A stretch of DNA of 9,607 bases from an uncultured Clostridia bacterium (GTDB lineage Bacteria; Bacillota; Clostridia; Lachnospirales; CAG-274): positions 1 through 9,607 of the forward strand of contig CANQBT010000084.1 in assembly GCA_947589405.1 (NCBI GenBank). Reading direction: 5' to 3'. Of this stretch, positions 1 to 6,353 are shown piece by piece (the stretch's first letter is position 1; the number at the start of each line of letters is the position of its first letter). Made by a program: the position numbers and the translations under genes. Below the pieces are notes generated by a model. The model saw only the letters and a program-made list of their open reading frames with translations, was not told the origin of the DNA and made no database searches.

Positions 1-1413
1 AAGAGCGACTCCTGCTATCTGACCATTGCCGGGCTTTGAACCTTCTCTGTTAGGGAAGTTTCTTGTAGAATGTCTTATACTGAGGCCCTGATTGTTCGGC
101 ACATCGCCTGCGCCGAAGCAAGGACCGCAGAATGCCGAACGTACTGTGGCTCCTGCCTGCATAATGTTGAATATGGCACCGTTTTCCACAAGTGACATAA
201 ATGTAGGCTGGCTTGAAGGATATACGCTTAAGGCAAATTCGTCTGCGCCAATGGTATGTCCCTTAAGTATATCGGCTACATCGCATATATTGTCATATGT
301 ACCGCCTGCGCAGCCTGCTATCACACCTTGATCCACATAAAGTCTGCCGTCTCTTACCTTATCCTTGAGCCTAAACTGTATATCGGGATTATCTATAGTC
401 TTTACAGCCTTCTTCTCAACGTCGTCAAGAATATCCATAAGGTTTGCATTAAGCTCGTCTATCGTATAGGTATTGCTTGGGTGGAAAGGCATGGCTATCA
501 TTGGCTTTATCTTTGAAAGATCCACATATACTATACCGCTGTAGTAAGCACCGTCCTTTGGCTTAAGCTCCTTGTAGTCCTCTTCTCTGCCATGTGCTTT
601 GTAGTATTCCTTTACCTTGCTGTCGGTTTTCCATATGGAGGAAAGACATGTGGTTTCAGTAGTCATAACGTCTATTCCGTTTCTGAACTCAACGCCAAGT
701 CCTTCTATTCCGTCGCCTATAAACTCCATGACCTTGTTCTTTACATAGCCGTTTTCAAATACTGCGCCTATGATAGCAAGGGCAACGTCCTGAGGACCTA
801 CAAAGGGCGCAGGCTTTCCTGTAAGATATATGCCTATTATATCGGGCATTGCAATATCGTATGTCTGGCAGAGAAGCTGCTTTGCAAGCTCGCCGCCGCC
901 TTCGCCTATAGCCATTGTGCCAAGTGCGCCATAACGTGTGTGTGAGTCTGAGCCAAGTATCATTTTGCCGCAGCCTGACATCATTTCTCTCATATACTGA
1001 TGTATTACCGCCTGATGAGCAGGCACATATATTCCGCCGTATTTCTTTGCGGCAGAAAGTCCAAACATGTGATCGTCCTCATTTATAGTACCGCCTACAG
1101 CACAAAGAGAGTTGTGACAATTTGTAAGAACATAGGGAATAGGAAATGAAGTCATTCCCGAAGCCCTTGCAGTCTGTATGATGCCTACATATGTTATATC
1201 GTGGCTTGCCATACAGTCAAACTTTATCTTAAGATCGTCCATATTGTCATTAGTGTTGTGGTTTGCCAATATGCCGTATGCAATGGTATTCTTTTTGGCA
1301 TTTTCCTTATCGGCTTCAATACCCATAGATTTGAGCCTTGCTTCCGCCTCGCCGTCATCGGCTATAAGCTCGCCGCCTACAAGGTAAGCGCCGCTTTTAT
1401 ATAACTCAACCAT
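1..1413 (-). CDS. Aconitase-superfamily hydratase (YbhJ-like), partial, C-terminus beyond left edge
   Basis: This is a [4Fe-4S] dehydratase-type protein of the aconitase superfamily, predicted to be cytoplasmic. The visible 471 residues begin MVELYKSGAYLVGG. Seen: NCHNSLCAVGG at residues 98-108, LGSDSHTRYG at 153-162 (the aconitase DSHT substrate-site motif), IAGCAGG with Cys368, and CGPC with Cys429 and Cys432. The three cysteines are spaced 61 and 3, close to the cluster ligands of aconitase. The C-terminal swivel domain lies outside the window. The ATG at 1411-1413 is preceded by GGAGG at 1421-1425 with 7-nt spacing, and a consensus promoter lies just upstream. The sequence looks closer to the poorly characterised YbhJ-like hydratases than to true citrate aconitase, but the substrate cannot be read from sequence. 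Alternatives are a genuine aconitase or a homoaconitase/isopropylmalate-type enzyme. Family confidence is high; substrate confidence is low. Confidence 0.88.
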   Translation of the reverse strand, partial: MVELYKSGAYLVGGELIADDGEAEARLKSMGIEADKENAKKNTIAYGILANHNTNDNMDDLKIKFDCMASHDITYVGIIQTARASGMTSFPIPYVLTNCHNSLCAVGGTINEDDHMFGLSAAKKYGGIYVPAHQAVIHQYMREMMSGCGKMILGSDSHTRYGALGTMAIGEGGGELAKQLLCQTYDIAMPDIIGIYLTGKPAPFVGPQDVALAIIGAVFENGYVKNKVMEFIGDGIEGLGVEFRNGIDVMTTETTCLSSIWKTDSKVKEYYKAHGREEDYKELKPKDGAYYSGIVYVDLSKIKPMIAMPFHPSNTYTIDELNANLMDILDDVEKKAVKTIDNPDIQFRLKDKVRDGRLYVDQGVIAGCAGGTYDNICDVADILKGHTIGADEFALSVYPSSQPTFMSLVENGAIFNIMQAGATVRSAFCGPCFGAGDVPNNQGLSIRHSTRNFPNREGSKPGNGQIAGVAL

Positions 1414-1443
1414 AGTGTGACCTCCCATAATAAAATTACTTCT

Positions 1444-1472
1444 ATTATACATTTATTCCATATTGATTTCAA
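1444..1472 (-). promoter_or_regulatory. SigA promoter of the aconitase-family hydratase
   Basis: On the minus strand a TTGAAA -35 box (1467-1472) and a perfect TATAAT -10 box (1444-1449) are separated by exactly 17 bp. The -10 lies about 30 bp upstream of the hydratase start codon, leaving a short leader that contains the GGAGG ribosome binding site. No operator-like palindrome or leader RNA is visible, so expression appears simple, or controlled by a factor whose site I cannot recognise. Confidence 0.8.
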
Positions 1473-1635
1473 TATAAATTTTTTATAAATTTGCAGGGAT
1501 ATTATCGAAAAATTGCATTTTTAAAGCATTTGTGAAATTGCACAAGGAGGTGAAATGCAAAGCCAGTATCAAAAATTTTTTGCTTTAGAACGACCCCTCC
1601 ACCATTTCTGCGCAATGCAAGCATTACTTGAAATG

Positions 1636-1685
1636 GTCCCCCTCCCCTTGACGCCCTGCGGGCTAGGGGAGGTTAGAGTTGGGGG
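1636..1685. repeat. 50-bp direct repeat, copy A
   Basis: This copy is identical over 50 bp to 1853-1902, with a start-to-start offset of 217 bp. The core forms a hairpin with an 8-bp outer stem (CCTCCCCT/AGGGGAGG) and an inner GCCC-TGC-GGGC stem. It ends in a run of five G, complementary to the run of five C at its start, so the whole unit can fold back on itself. Confidence 0.9.
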
Positions 1686-1706
1686 TTATGAGGAATTTTT
1701 ATCTAG

Positions 1707-1724
1707 GCTCCCCTTGAAGCTAGG
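1707..1724. repeat. Shortened third copy of the 50-bp repeat core
   Basis: The sequence CTCCCCTTGA followed directly by AGCTAGG matches both ends of the repeat core, but the inner GCCC-TGC-GGGC hairpin is almost entirely missing. It reads as a core from which the internal hairpin was deleted, or into which it had not yet been inserted. The match is short, so common origin with the full copies is an inference. Confidence 0.5.
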
Positions 1725-1852
1725 TTCAGCATTTTTGCCTTCGGCAAAAGCGACACTACGTGTCATCAGCACTTTCGGCTTTGCCGAAAGCCGCTCTTCC
1801 GGAGCGTCCGATAAATCTTTCGGTGCAATGCGGATAATTCTTCCGCTGCAAT

Positions 1853-1902
1853 GTCCCCCTCCCCTTGACGCCCTGCGGGCTAGGGGAGGTTAGAGTTGGG
1901 GG
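1853..1902. repeat. 50-bp direct repeat, copy B
   Basis: This is an exact duplicate of 1636-1685, same orientation, including both stems and the terminal C and G runs. It closes the right end of the hairpin cluster. Perfect identity between copies 217 bp apart points to recent duplication, gene conversion, or strong constraint. Confidence 0.9.
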
Positions 1903-2020
1903 AGTAGAAGAACGTCTTAGGATTAGGTTTCTCAAATGCCTTAATAATGTTAGAAAGCTAGGAAATCCTGCCCTTTTCATTCGTTCATATTTTGTTTACA
2001 AATTAAATTCTTAAATTTTC

Positions 2021-2049
2021 TTTACATTTTTCTTAAAATATTGTATAAT
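2021..2049 (+). promoter_or_regulatory. Forward SigA-type promoter in the intergenic region
   Basis: TTTACA (2021-2026) and a perfect TATAAT (2044-2049) are separated by 17 bp. Transcription would start near 2056 and run only about 110 nt before meeting the strong hairpin terminator at 2137-2169. No convincing reading frame with a ribosome binding site lies in between. The surrounding DNA is very AT-rich, so a chance match is possible. Confidence 0.5.
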
Positions 2050-2136
2050 GTCTAATATAGGATATAAATGTTAATAAATAGATATTATATTACAATAATT
2101 TTGCCAAACTCTATTATTCATATACAACTCTCCACG

Positions 2137-2169
2137 AAAAAAGACAGCTCTCTCCATGCTGTCTTTTTT
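2137..2169. terminator. Bidirectional intrinsic terminator after rnhA
   Basis: A perfect 12-bp stem (AAAAAAGACAGC, 9-nt loop, GCTGTCTTTTTT) gives a GC-containing hairpin followed by a run of six T on either strand. On the minus strand it ends the nucleotidyltransferase-yoaK-rnhA unit, and its outermost base overlaps the rnhA stop codon (2169-2171). On the plus strand it would end any transcript from the 2021-2049 promoter. Confidence 0.9.
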
Positions 2170-2633
2170 CATTGTATATAGCCTTCGTCCTTTTGCAGAT
2201 CTCCTGCTTCTATAGCTTGTCTGGCAAGGAGATCACAGCGTTCGTTCTCAGGGTTATCCGCATGACCCTTTACCCATACAAATTCCACATCGTGCTTATC
2301 CAGAAGATACAGAAGTCTTTCCCACAGGTCTACGTTAAGCGCCTTTTTTTTGTCGGATTTTATCCAGTTTTTCTTTTTCCATGAATATACCCAACCCTTC
2401 GTTATGGAATCCACAACATATTTTGAATCGCTGTACAGCGTAACATGGCATGGCTCCTTAAGAGCTTCCAGACCCTTTATTACGGCAAGTATCTCCATTC
2501 TGTTGTTGGTCGTCTGAGCATAACCAAAGCTCAGCTCTTTTCTTGCGCTCTTGTATAGCAGTACAACGCCGCAGCCTCCTGCGCCGGGATTGCCTGAACA
2601 GGCGCCGTCTGTATATATGTCGATTTTTTTCAT
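2169..2633 (-). CDS. rnhA: Ribonuclease HI
   Basis: RNase HI cleaves the RNA strand of RNA-DNA hybrids, such as R-loops and primer remnants, in the cytoplasm. The 154-residue product matches the usual single-domain length of about 155. The catalytic carboxylates are all visible: Asp9 in YTDGACSGNPG, Glu47 in NNRMEIL, Asp69 in LYSDSKYV and Asp134 in ENERCDLLA, plus the flexible-loop His124 in VKGHADN. A basic, Trp-rich segment at residues 81-97 corresponds to the substrate-binding handle region of the E. coli enzyme. The ATG at 2631-2633 is chosen over an in-frame TTG at 2649-2651 because AAGGGG lies 7 nt upstream of the ATG and the protein then begins at the conserved MKKIDIYTDG. The gene follows the yoaK-like gene by 14 bp, and a terminator begins at its stop codon, so it is the last gene of the unit. 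Confidence 0.96.
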   Translation of the reverse strand: MKKIDIYTDGACSGNPGAGGCGVVLLYKSARKELSFGYAQTTNNRMEILAVIKGLEALKEPCHVTLYSDSKYVVDSITKGWVYSWKKKNWIKSDKKKALNVDLWERLLYLLDKHDVEFVWVKGHADNPENERCDLLARQAIEAGDLQKDEGYIQ

Positions 2634-2647
2634 ACTTCTTCCCCTTA

Positions 2648-3361
2648 TCAATGTCCATGAGGTGTTGTTTCAATATAGCTGTGTTCCGTCCTAAGGTCTG
2701 CATAGAGCAGATCTATAAACACTATGCCTAAAGGGACAAGGGCGCCCCATATTGCACGTCCCTTGAAAATTACGCAAAGGAATGCGGAAAGTATTCCGCC
2801 CATTACAAATGCGGTTATCATCTTGATATGCTCCGCAGCCCTATATATATGAGAGCTGTCTTTGCCGGTAAAAATCTTGGCAAGAGCTACACCTGTCTGT
2901 CTCAGATGATTTGTGCAGAAGGTCGTTGCCATAGGCACGCCCTCCGCCTGCCTGAAGGTATTGTACTGCATTGAGCAGATGAAGTTGACTGCCACCTGTG
3001 AGATCTGAAAGGGCGCGCTGTCCGGAATAAAGCCCAAAAGCAGCACAGCAGCCATTTCTATAAGCACAAGAAGGGTATCCCATCTCATAATATGTGTCTT
3101 CTTAACAGGCTTAGGCAATATCTCCGAAACAAAGGCTCCCAGAAGATAGGCTGTCATAGGTATAAGATAGTATATACCGTCTGTTATTCTTCCTCTTCCC
3201 AAAGCCATAGCAAAAAGTACAAAATTTGCTGTCTGCGCATTGCAGAACACACCGCCTCTTACAGAATATGTATATGCACCGTAAAAGCCTGCCACAAACA
3301 TAAGTATTATAAAAACACGGCTGCTTTCACATTCCAGATATTCATTTCTGCCGCTTGCCAT
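2648..3361 (-). CDS. YoaK/DUF1275 family membrane protein
   Basis: This is an integral cytoplasmic-membrane protein of 237 residues whose function is not established for the family; transport has been suggested but I know of no firm assignment. Hydrophobic segments lie at about 16-34, 45-56, 62-80, 94-112, 118-134, 181-199 and 204-221, with a basic loop (KPVKKTH) at 84-90. The family motifs are present: AGFYGAYTY followed by RGGVFCNAQTANFV (24-48), and MQYNTFRQAEGVPMATTFCTNHLRQTG (131-157, with a gap-free match to the usual QN-R-TG pattern). The ATG at 3359-3361 is preceded by GAGGTG at good spacing. The gene begins 63 bp after the nucleotidyltransferase and ends 14 bp before rnhA. No promoter or terminator is evident in the 63-bp gap, so cotranscription is likely. 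The neighbours do not suggest a substrate. Confidence 0.9.
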   Translation of the reverse strand: MASGRNEYLECESSRVFIILMFVAGFYGAYTYSVRGGVFCNAQTANFVLFAMALGRGRITDGIYYLIPMTAYLLGAFVSEILPKPVKKTHIMRWDTLLVLIEMAAVLLLGFIPDSAPFQISQVAVNFICSMQYNTFRQAEGVPMATTFCTNHLRQTGVALAKIFTGKDSSHIYRAAEHIKMITAFVMGGILSAFLCVIFKGRAIWGALVPLGIVFIDLLYADLRTEHSYIETTPHGH

Positions 3362-3424
3362 AGCTTCACCTCATTTTAAAATATATAGGGGCTGCTGCAT
3401 TTTAATTGCATCAACCCACTATGT

Positions 3425-4159
3425 TTATTCGCCGTATATTTTTCTAACTTCGGCAAGAGCCTTATGAGTGCCTATATCATAGCACTCGCCCTTTGTAACA
3501 TAGCCGTACACATCTTTTTTCTTATACAGCCATTGGAGAAAATAACCCGGTGCGTCAGGGCTGTTTCCTTCGGCAATATAATCCTTTATCGATTTGAGAG
3601 TATCTCTTGTGTACATATATGCCGCATAGGCTACCTTATCGCTTCTTGGGTGCTCGGGCTTTTCCTCCAGGTCTATTACCCTTCCGCTGTCGTCAAGAAG
3701 CACCACGCCCATTTGCTTTATAAGCTCCTCATCGTCAAACTGCTTTACGCATACGCAATCCGCATTCTTTTTCCTGAAAAAGTCGTAATAATCTTTAAGA
3801 CTGTATGTAAATAACGTATCTCCTGCGATTATCACAACATCGTCATCAATGCCGCCCTGCTCTATTGTGTACTGAATATCTCCTATAGCGCCCCTTTTTG
3901 TTTCATCGGAATCAGTACCGTCGTCAATTACAATAACAGGCTTGGGATTGTTCCTTTCCTTAGCCCACTTATCAAAATGGTCGGCAAACTTATGATTGCT
4001 TATTACAAAAACAGAATCCACATCATCGATAGTGTTTATTTCTTCTATTATACGATCTATTATCGTCTTTCCTCCCACCTTAAGGAGAGGCTTGGGAGTA
4101 TCCTTTGTAAGGGGATACAAGCGTGTAGCATAACCAGCCACCAAAATTATGGCCTTCAT
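3425..4159 (-). CDS. Sugar-phosphate nucleotidyltransferase
   Basis: This enzyme is predicted to transfer a nucleotide from an NTP to a sugar 1-phosphate, making an activated NDP-sugar in the cytoplasm. The 244-residue protein is a single NTP_transferase domain without the left-handed beta-helix found in GlmU or GlgC. The nucleotide-binding signature is at the N-terminus (LVAGYATRLYPLT, residues 6-18, then TPKPLLKVGGK at 21-31), where Tyr-Ala replaces the common Gly-Gly/Ser-Gly pair before Thr-Arg. AGDTLF at 112-117 carries the probable metal-binding Asp114, EEKP lies at 165-168, and DIGTHKAL with Asp228 lies near the C-terminus. The start is the ATG with GGGAGGAG just upstream. Base and sugar specificity cannot be read; thymidylyl-, uridylyl- or cytidylyltransferase are all possible. 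No sugar-modifying or glycosyltransferase gene is adjacent to suggest a pathway. Confidence 0.9.
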   Translation of the reverse strand: MKAIILVAGYATRLYPLTKDTPKPLLKVGGKTIIDRIIEEINTIDDVDSVFVISNHKFADHFDKWAKERNNPKPVIVIDDGTDSDETKRGAIGDIQYTIEQGGIDDDVVIIAGDTLFTYSLKDYYDFFRKKNADCVCVKQFDDEELIKQMGVVLLDDSGRVIDLEEKPEHPRSDKVAYAAYMYTRDTLKSIKDYIAEGNSPDAPGYFLQWLYKKKDVYGYVTKGECYDIGTHKALAEVRKIYGE

Positions 4160-4194
4160 TTTTATCTCCTCCCTGCGCTAAAAAATACATTTGA

Positions 4195-4223
4195 ATTATA
4201 TCATGAATTATGATACTTTTCAA
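4195..4223 (-). promoter_or_regulatory. SigA promoter of the nucleotidyltransferase-yoaK-rnhA unit, with a palindrome in the spacer
   Basis: On the minus strand TTGAAA (4218-4223) and TATAAT (4195-4200) are 17 bp apart, about 35 bp upstream of the start codon. A 6-bp inverted repeat, TATCAT-gaatt-ATGATA (4199-4215), lies almost wholly within the spacer and touches the -10 box. It could be an operator, or a weak hairpin left at the end of the ppk transcript. A second TATAAT occurs at 4236-4241 without a good -35. Confidence 0.75.
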
Positions 4224-4253
4224 CATTTAATTCATATTATACATTTCTCATGT

Positions 4254-6353
4254 CTAATTATCCATTTTCCTTACAGGGATAAATATCTCGTCAGCCTCTT
4301 CTTCTCTGAATTTTTTATATTCCTCACAGGCAATACGATAAAATTCATTCTGGCTCTGCATTATTTCTTTTCCTCTCTTGTCAATATGCCTATAGCTTCC
4401 GTCGGGCTGCTGTATTCTCGCCTTTACATTGTCCCTAAGAGTAATATCCAGTATATCCATGACCTTTTTCTGAAGCTCGGGACTGTCTACGGGAAAGGCT
4501 ACCTCAACTCTTCTGTCCAGATTTCTGTTCATCCAGTCGGCGCTTGACAGATATATCTTACTGTTGCCGTTATTTTCAAAATAATATATTCTGCTGTGCT
4601 CAAGGAACCTGCCTACTATACTTCTGACAGTAATGTTTTCGCTTACTCCCGGTATGCCTGTTTTAAGACAGCATATCCCTCTTACGATAAGGTCTATTTT
4701 GACTCCGGCAATGCTTGCTCTGTACAGAGCCTTTATAATGCCCTTATCCACAAGGGAATTCATCTTGGCGATTATCCTTGCAGGCTTGCCTTCAAGAGCG
4801 TTCTTTTCCTCATGCTCTATATTTCTGACAAACATTTCTCTCAGATCTGTGGGAGCAGCCGCTATCTTGTTCCACTCGGCGGACTTGGAATAGCCCGTAA
4901 GGCAGTTGAAAAGAGCCGATACGTCCGAAGCAATGGCTTCGCTGCACGTAAATATACCCATATCGGTATAGAGCTTTGCAGTCTTGTCGTTATAATTTCC
5001 CGTGCCCAGATGACAGTATCTTATGATACCCTCCTCCTCACGTCTTACTACAAGACAAAGCTTACAATGGGTCTTAAGTCCTACAAGACCGTATATGACA
5101 TGGCAGCCGGCTTTCTCCAGCTTTTTTGCCCAGTTTATATTATTTTCCTCATCAAAGCGAGCCTTAAGCTCTACAAGAACAGTCACCTGCTTTCCGTTTT
5201 CGGCAGCTTCTATAAGAGCACTTATTATAGGAGAATTTCCCGATACTCTGTATAACGTCTGCTTTATGGCAAGCACGTTTTCATCTCTTGCAGATGTTTC
5301 CACAAATCTTACAACAGGATCAAAGCTCTGGTATGGGTGATGAACAAGTATATCCTTTTCCCTTATGGCTTCATATATATCCCTTTCCCTGAACTCAGGC
5401 ACAGGCATAGGCGGCATGGGGCTGTCGCACAGCTCGGGATCTGCTGCAATATCAGGCATTCCGAAGAACACAGTCAGATCAAGAGGACCGTTTATCCTGT
5501 ATACGTCCTTTTCCTTTACCTCCAGCTGTTTTTCAAGAAATTCGTAGGATCCTGTACATATGCGCTTGTCTACCTCAAGACGCACAGGAGCGCCCCATTT
5601 CCTCTGCTTTATTGAGTTTTCTATTTCCACAAGAAGATCCCTGCTCTCCTCCTCGTCTATTTCCAGATCGGCATCTCTTGTTATCCTAAAGCAGTAGGCT
5701 GAAAGCACATCGTTTCCATTGAAGAGCCTTCCTATATAAGTCTTTATAATATCCTCCAGAAGTATTGCCCTTACGCCCTTCTCGGACGGAAGCTTTACTA
5801 TTCTCGGCACCACATTTGGTATCTGAACCACCGCAAAGGTATTTTCTTCTCCCTTTATCTCCACAATGAGATTAAGGCTTTTATTGGCAAGAAGAGGCAA
5901 GGGTCTGCTGTTGTCTATGGCAAGAGGAGTAAGTATAGGATAAAGCGTAGTGTTGAAATATGCCTTTATATATTCCTTCTGCTCCTTGTCAAGCTGATCT
6001 GCTTTCAATATTTTTATATCATATGACTCCAGCTTAGGTATAAGGAGTCGGTTAAGACAGCTGTACTGTCTGTATACTATATCGTGAACCTTTTCAGATA
6101 TTGCCTTTACCTGCTCCGCTGCCGTCATTCCGGCAGGGTCCTTTTTGGAAGAGCCTGAAAATATCTGCTGCTTGAGTCCCGCCACTCTTACCATAAAGTA
6201 TTCGTCCATATTGGAAGCCGTTATTGCAAGAAATTTAAAGCGCTCAACTATGGGATTTGTCTTGTCTATAGCCTCCTCCAGAACTCTTGAATTAAATTCA
6301 AGCCAGCTCAGCTCTCTGTTGTAATAAAGGCTTTTATCATTTAGATCTATCAT
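4254..6353 (-). CDS. ppk1: Polyphosphate kinase 1
   Basis: Ppk1 reversibly transfers the gamma-phosphate of ATP onto inorganic polyphosphate through a phosphohistidine intermediate. The 699-residue length is normal for the family. Domains in order: N-terminal helical domain (about 8-110, YYNRELSWLEFNSRVL, with SNMDE carrying Asn48), head domain (about 120-310), and two phospholipase-D-like C-terminal domains. Catalytic features seen: TLYR (Arg369) and LKARFDEENN (Arg399), the autophosphorylated histidine His429 in GLKTHCKL, HLGTGNYNDKTAKLYTD (448-464), and the second histidine His586 in FLEHSRIYYF. All residues expected for activity are present. The ATG shares its A with the upstream gene's TAA stop (TAATG at 6355-6351), with AAAGGAG 9 nt upstream, indicating translational coupling. 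No strong terminator follows; only a weak palindrome at 4199-4215 separates it from the next gene. Confidence 0.97.
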   Translation of the reverse strand: MIDLNDKSLYYNRELSWLEFNSRVLEEAIDKTNPIVERFKFLAITASNMDEYFMVRVAGLKQQIFSGSSKKDPAGMTAAEQVKAISEKVHDIVYRQYSCLNRLLIPKLESYDIKILKADQLDKEQKEYIKAYFNTTLYPILTPLAIDNSRPLPLLANKSLNLIVEIKGEENTFAVVQIPNVVPRIVKLPSEKGVRAILLEDIIKTYIGRLFNGNDVLSAYCFRITRDADLEIDEEESRDLLVEIENSIKQRKWGAPVRLEVDKRICTGSYEFLEKQLEVKEKDVYRINGPLDLTVFFGMPDIAADPELCDSPMPPMPVPEFRERDIYEAIREKDILVHHPYQSFDPVVRFVETSARDENVLAIKQTLYRVSGNSPIISALIEAAENGKQVTVLVELKARFDEENNINWAKKLEKAGCHVIYGLVGLKTHCKLCLVVRREEEGIIRYCHLGTGNYNDKTAKLYTDMGIFTCSEAIASDVSALFNCLTGYSKSAEWNKIAAAPTDLREMFVRNIEHEEKNALEGKPARIIAKMNSLVDKGIIKALYRASIAGVKIDLIVRGICCLKTGIPGVSENITVRSIVGRFLEHSRIYYFENNGNSKIYLSSADWMNRNLDRRVEVAFPVDSPELQKKVMDILDITLRDNVKARIQQPDGSYRHIDKRGKEIMQSQNEFYRIACEEYKKFREEEADEIFIPVRKMDN

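Larger units (their letters stand above)
1601..1902. repeat. Cluster of consecutive small palindromes bounded by a duplicated 50-bp palindromic unit
   Basis: At least eight stem-loops lie almost end to end. They are: 1601-1637 (ACCATTTC/GAAATGGT, with inner AATGC/GCATT); 1641-1672 (CCTCCCCT/AGGGGAGG, with inner GCCC-TGC-GGGC); 1733-1749 (TTTTGCC-TTC-GGCAAAA); 1752-1764 (GACAC-TAC-GTGTC); 1772-1790 (CTTTCGGC-TTT-GCCGAAAG); 1792-1806 (CGCTC/GAGCG); 1830-1846 (GCGGA/TCCGC); and 1858-1889, an exact second copy of 1641-1672. Several stems close on 3-nt loops. The pattern resembles the GGGGAGG-type extragenic palindromic repeats known from gut Clostridia genomes. I infer a non-autonomous repeat element; no transposase or clear terminal inverted repeats are present. 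Confidence 0.8.
1414..2168. other. 755-bp intergenic stretch without a convincing gene
   Basis: This interval separates two minus-strand transcription units. From left to right it holds the hydratase promoter (1444-1472), a very strong orphan Shine-Dalgarno sequence followed by an ATG (1544-1557), a roughly 300-bp run of small hairpins with two 50-bp direct repeats (1601-1902), an AT-rich block with a forward SigA promoter (2021-2049), and a bidirectional terminator (2137-2169). The hairpin block is visibly richer in G+C than its AT-rich flanks, which suggests it is an inserted or mobile repeat rather than decayed coding sequence. Open frames in it are driven by the repeats and resemble no protein family I know. 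Confidence 0.7.

Noticed and set aside
592..945. Plus-strand open frames of 60-120 codons opposite the hydratase
   Set aside because: They mirror the well-conserved aconitase-family frame and have no independent start signals.
1636..1902. Repeats considered as a CRISPR array
   Set aside because: There are only two full repeat copies, far apart (217 bp), with palindrome-rich DNA rather than unique spacers between them, and no cas genes nearby.
1590..1910. Repeat cluster considered as an insertion sequence or classical MITE
   Set aside because: There is no transposase frame, and I could not find matching terminal inverted repeats or a target-site duplication at its edges; a looser term such as palindromic repeat cluster is safer.
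1756..1980. A 74-codon minus-strand open frame through the repeat cluster
   Set aside because: Its residues are mostly translated palindromes, it lacks a ribosome binding site, and no protein family is recognisable.
2067..2180. A 37-codon plus-strand frame after the 2021-2049 promoter
   Set aside because: It has only a weak AGGA upstream and reads straight through the intrinsic terminator hairpin, so it is unlikely to be translated as a real gene.
3362..3424. Gap before the yoaK-like gene considered as a separate promoter or terminator
   Set aside because: A TTGATG and a TATATA occur on the minus strand but are 21 bp apart, and the short TGCA palindrome has no T-run; neither is convincing.
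4596..5255. A 219-codon plus-strand open frame opposite ppk1
   Set aside because: It is antisense to the conserved catalytic region of ppk1, has no ribosome binding site and no recognisable domain; the bias against stop codons comes from the codon use of the real gene.
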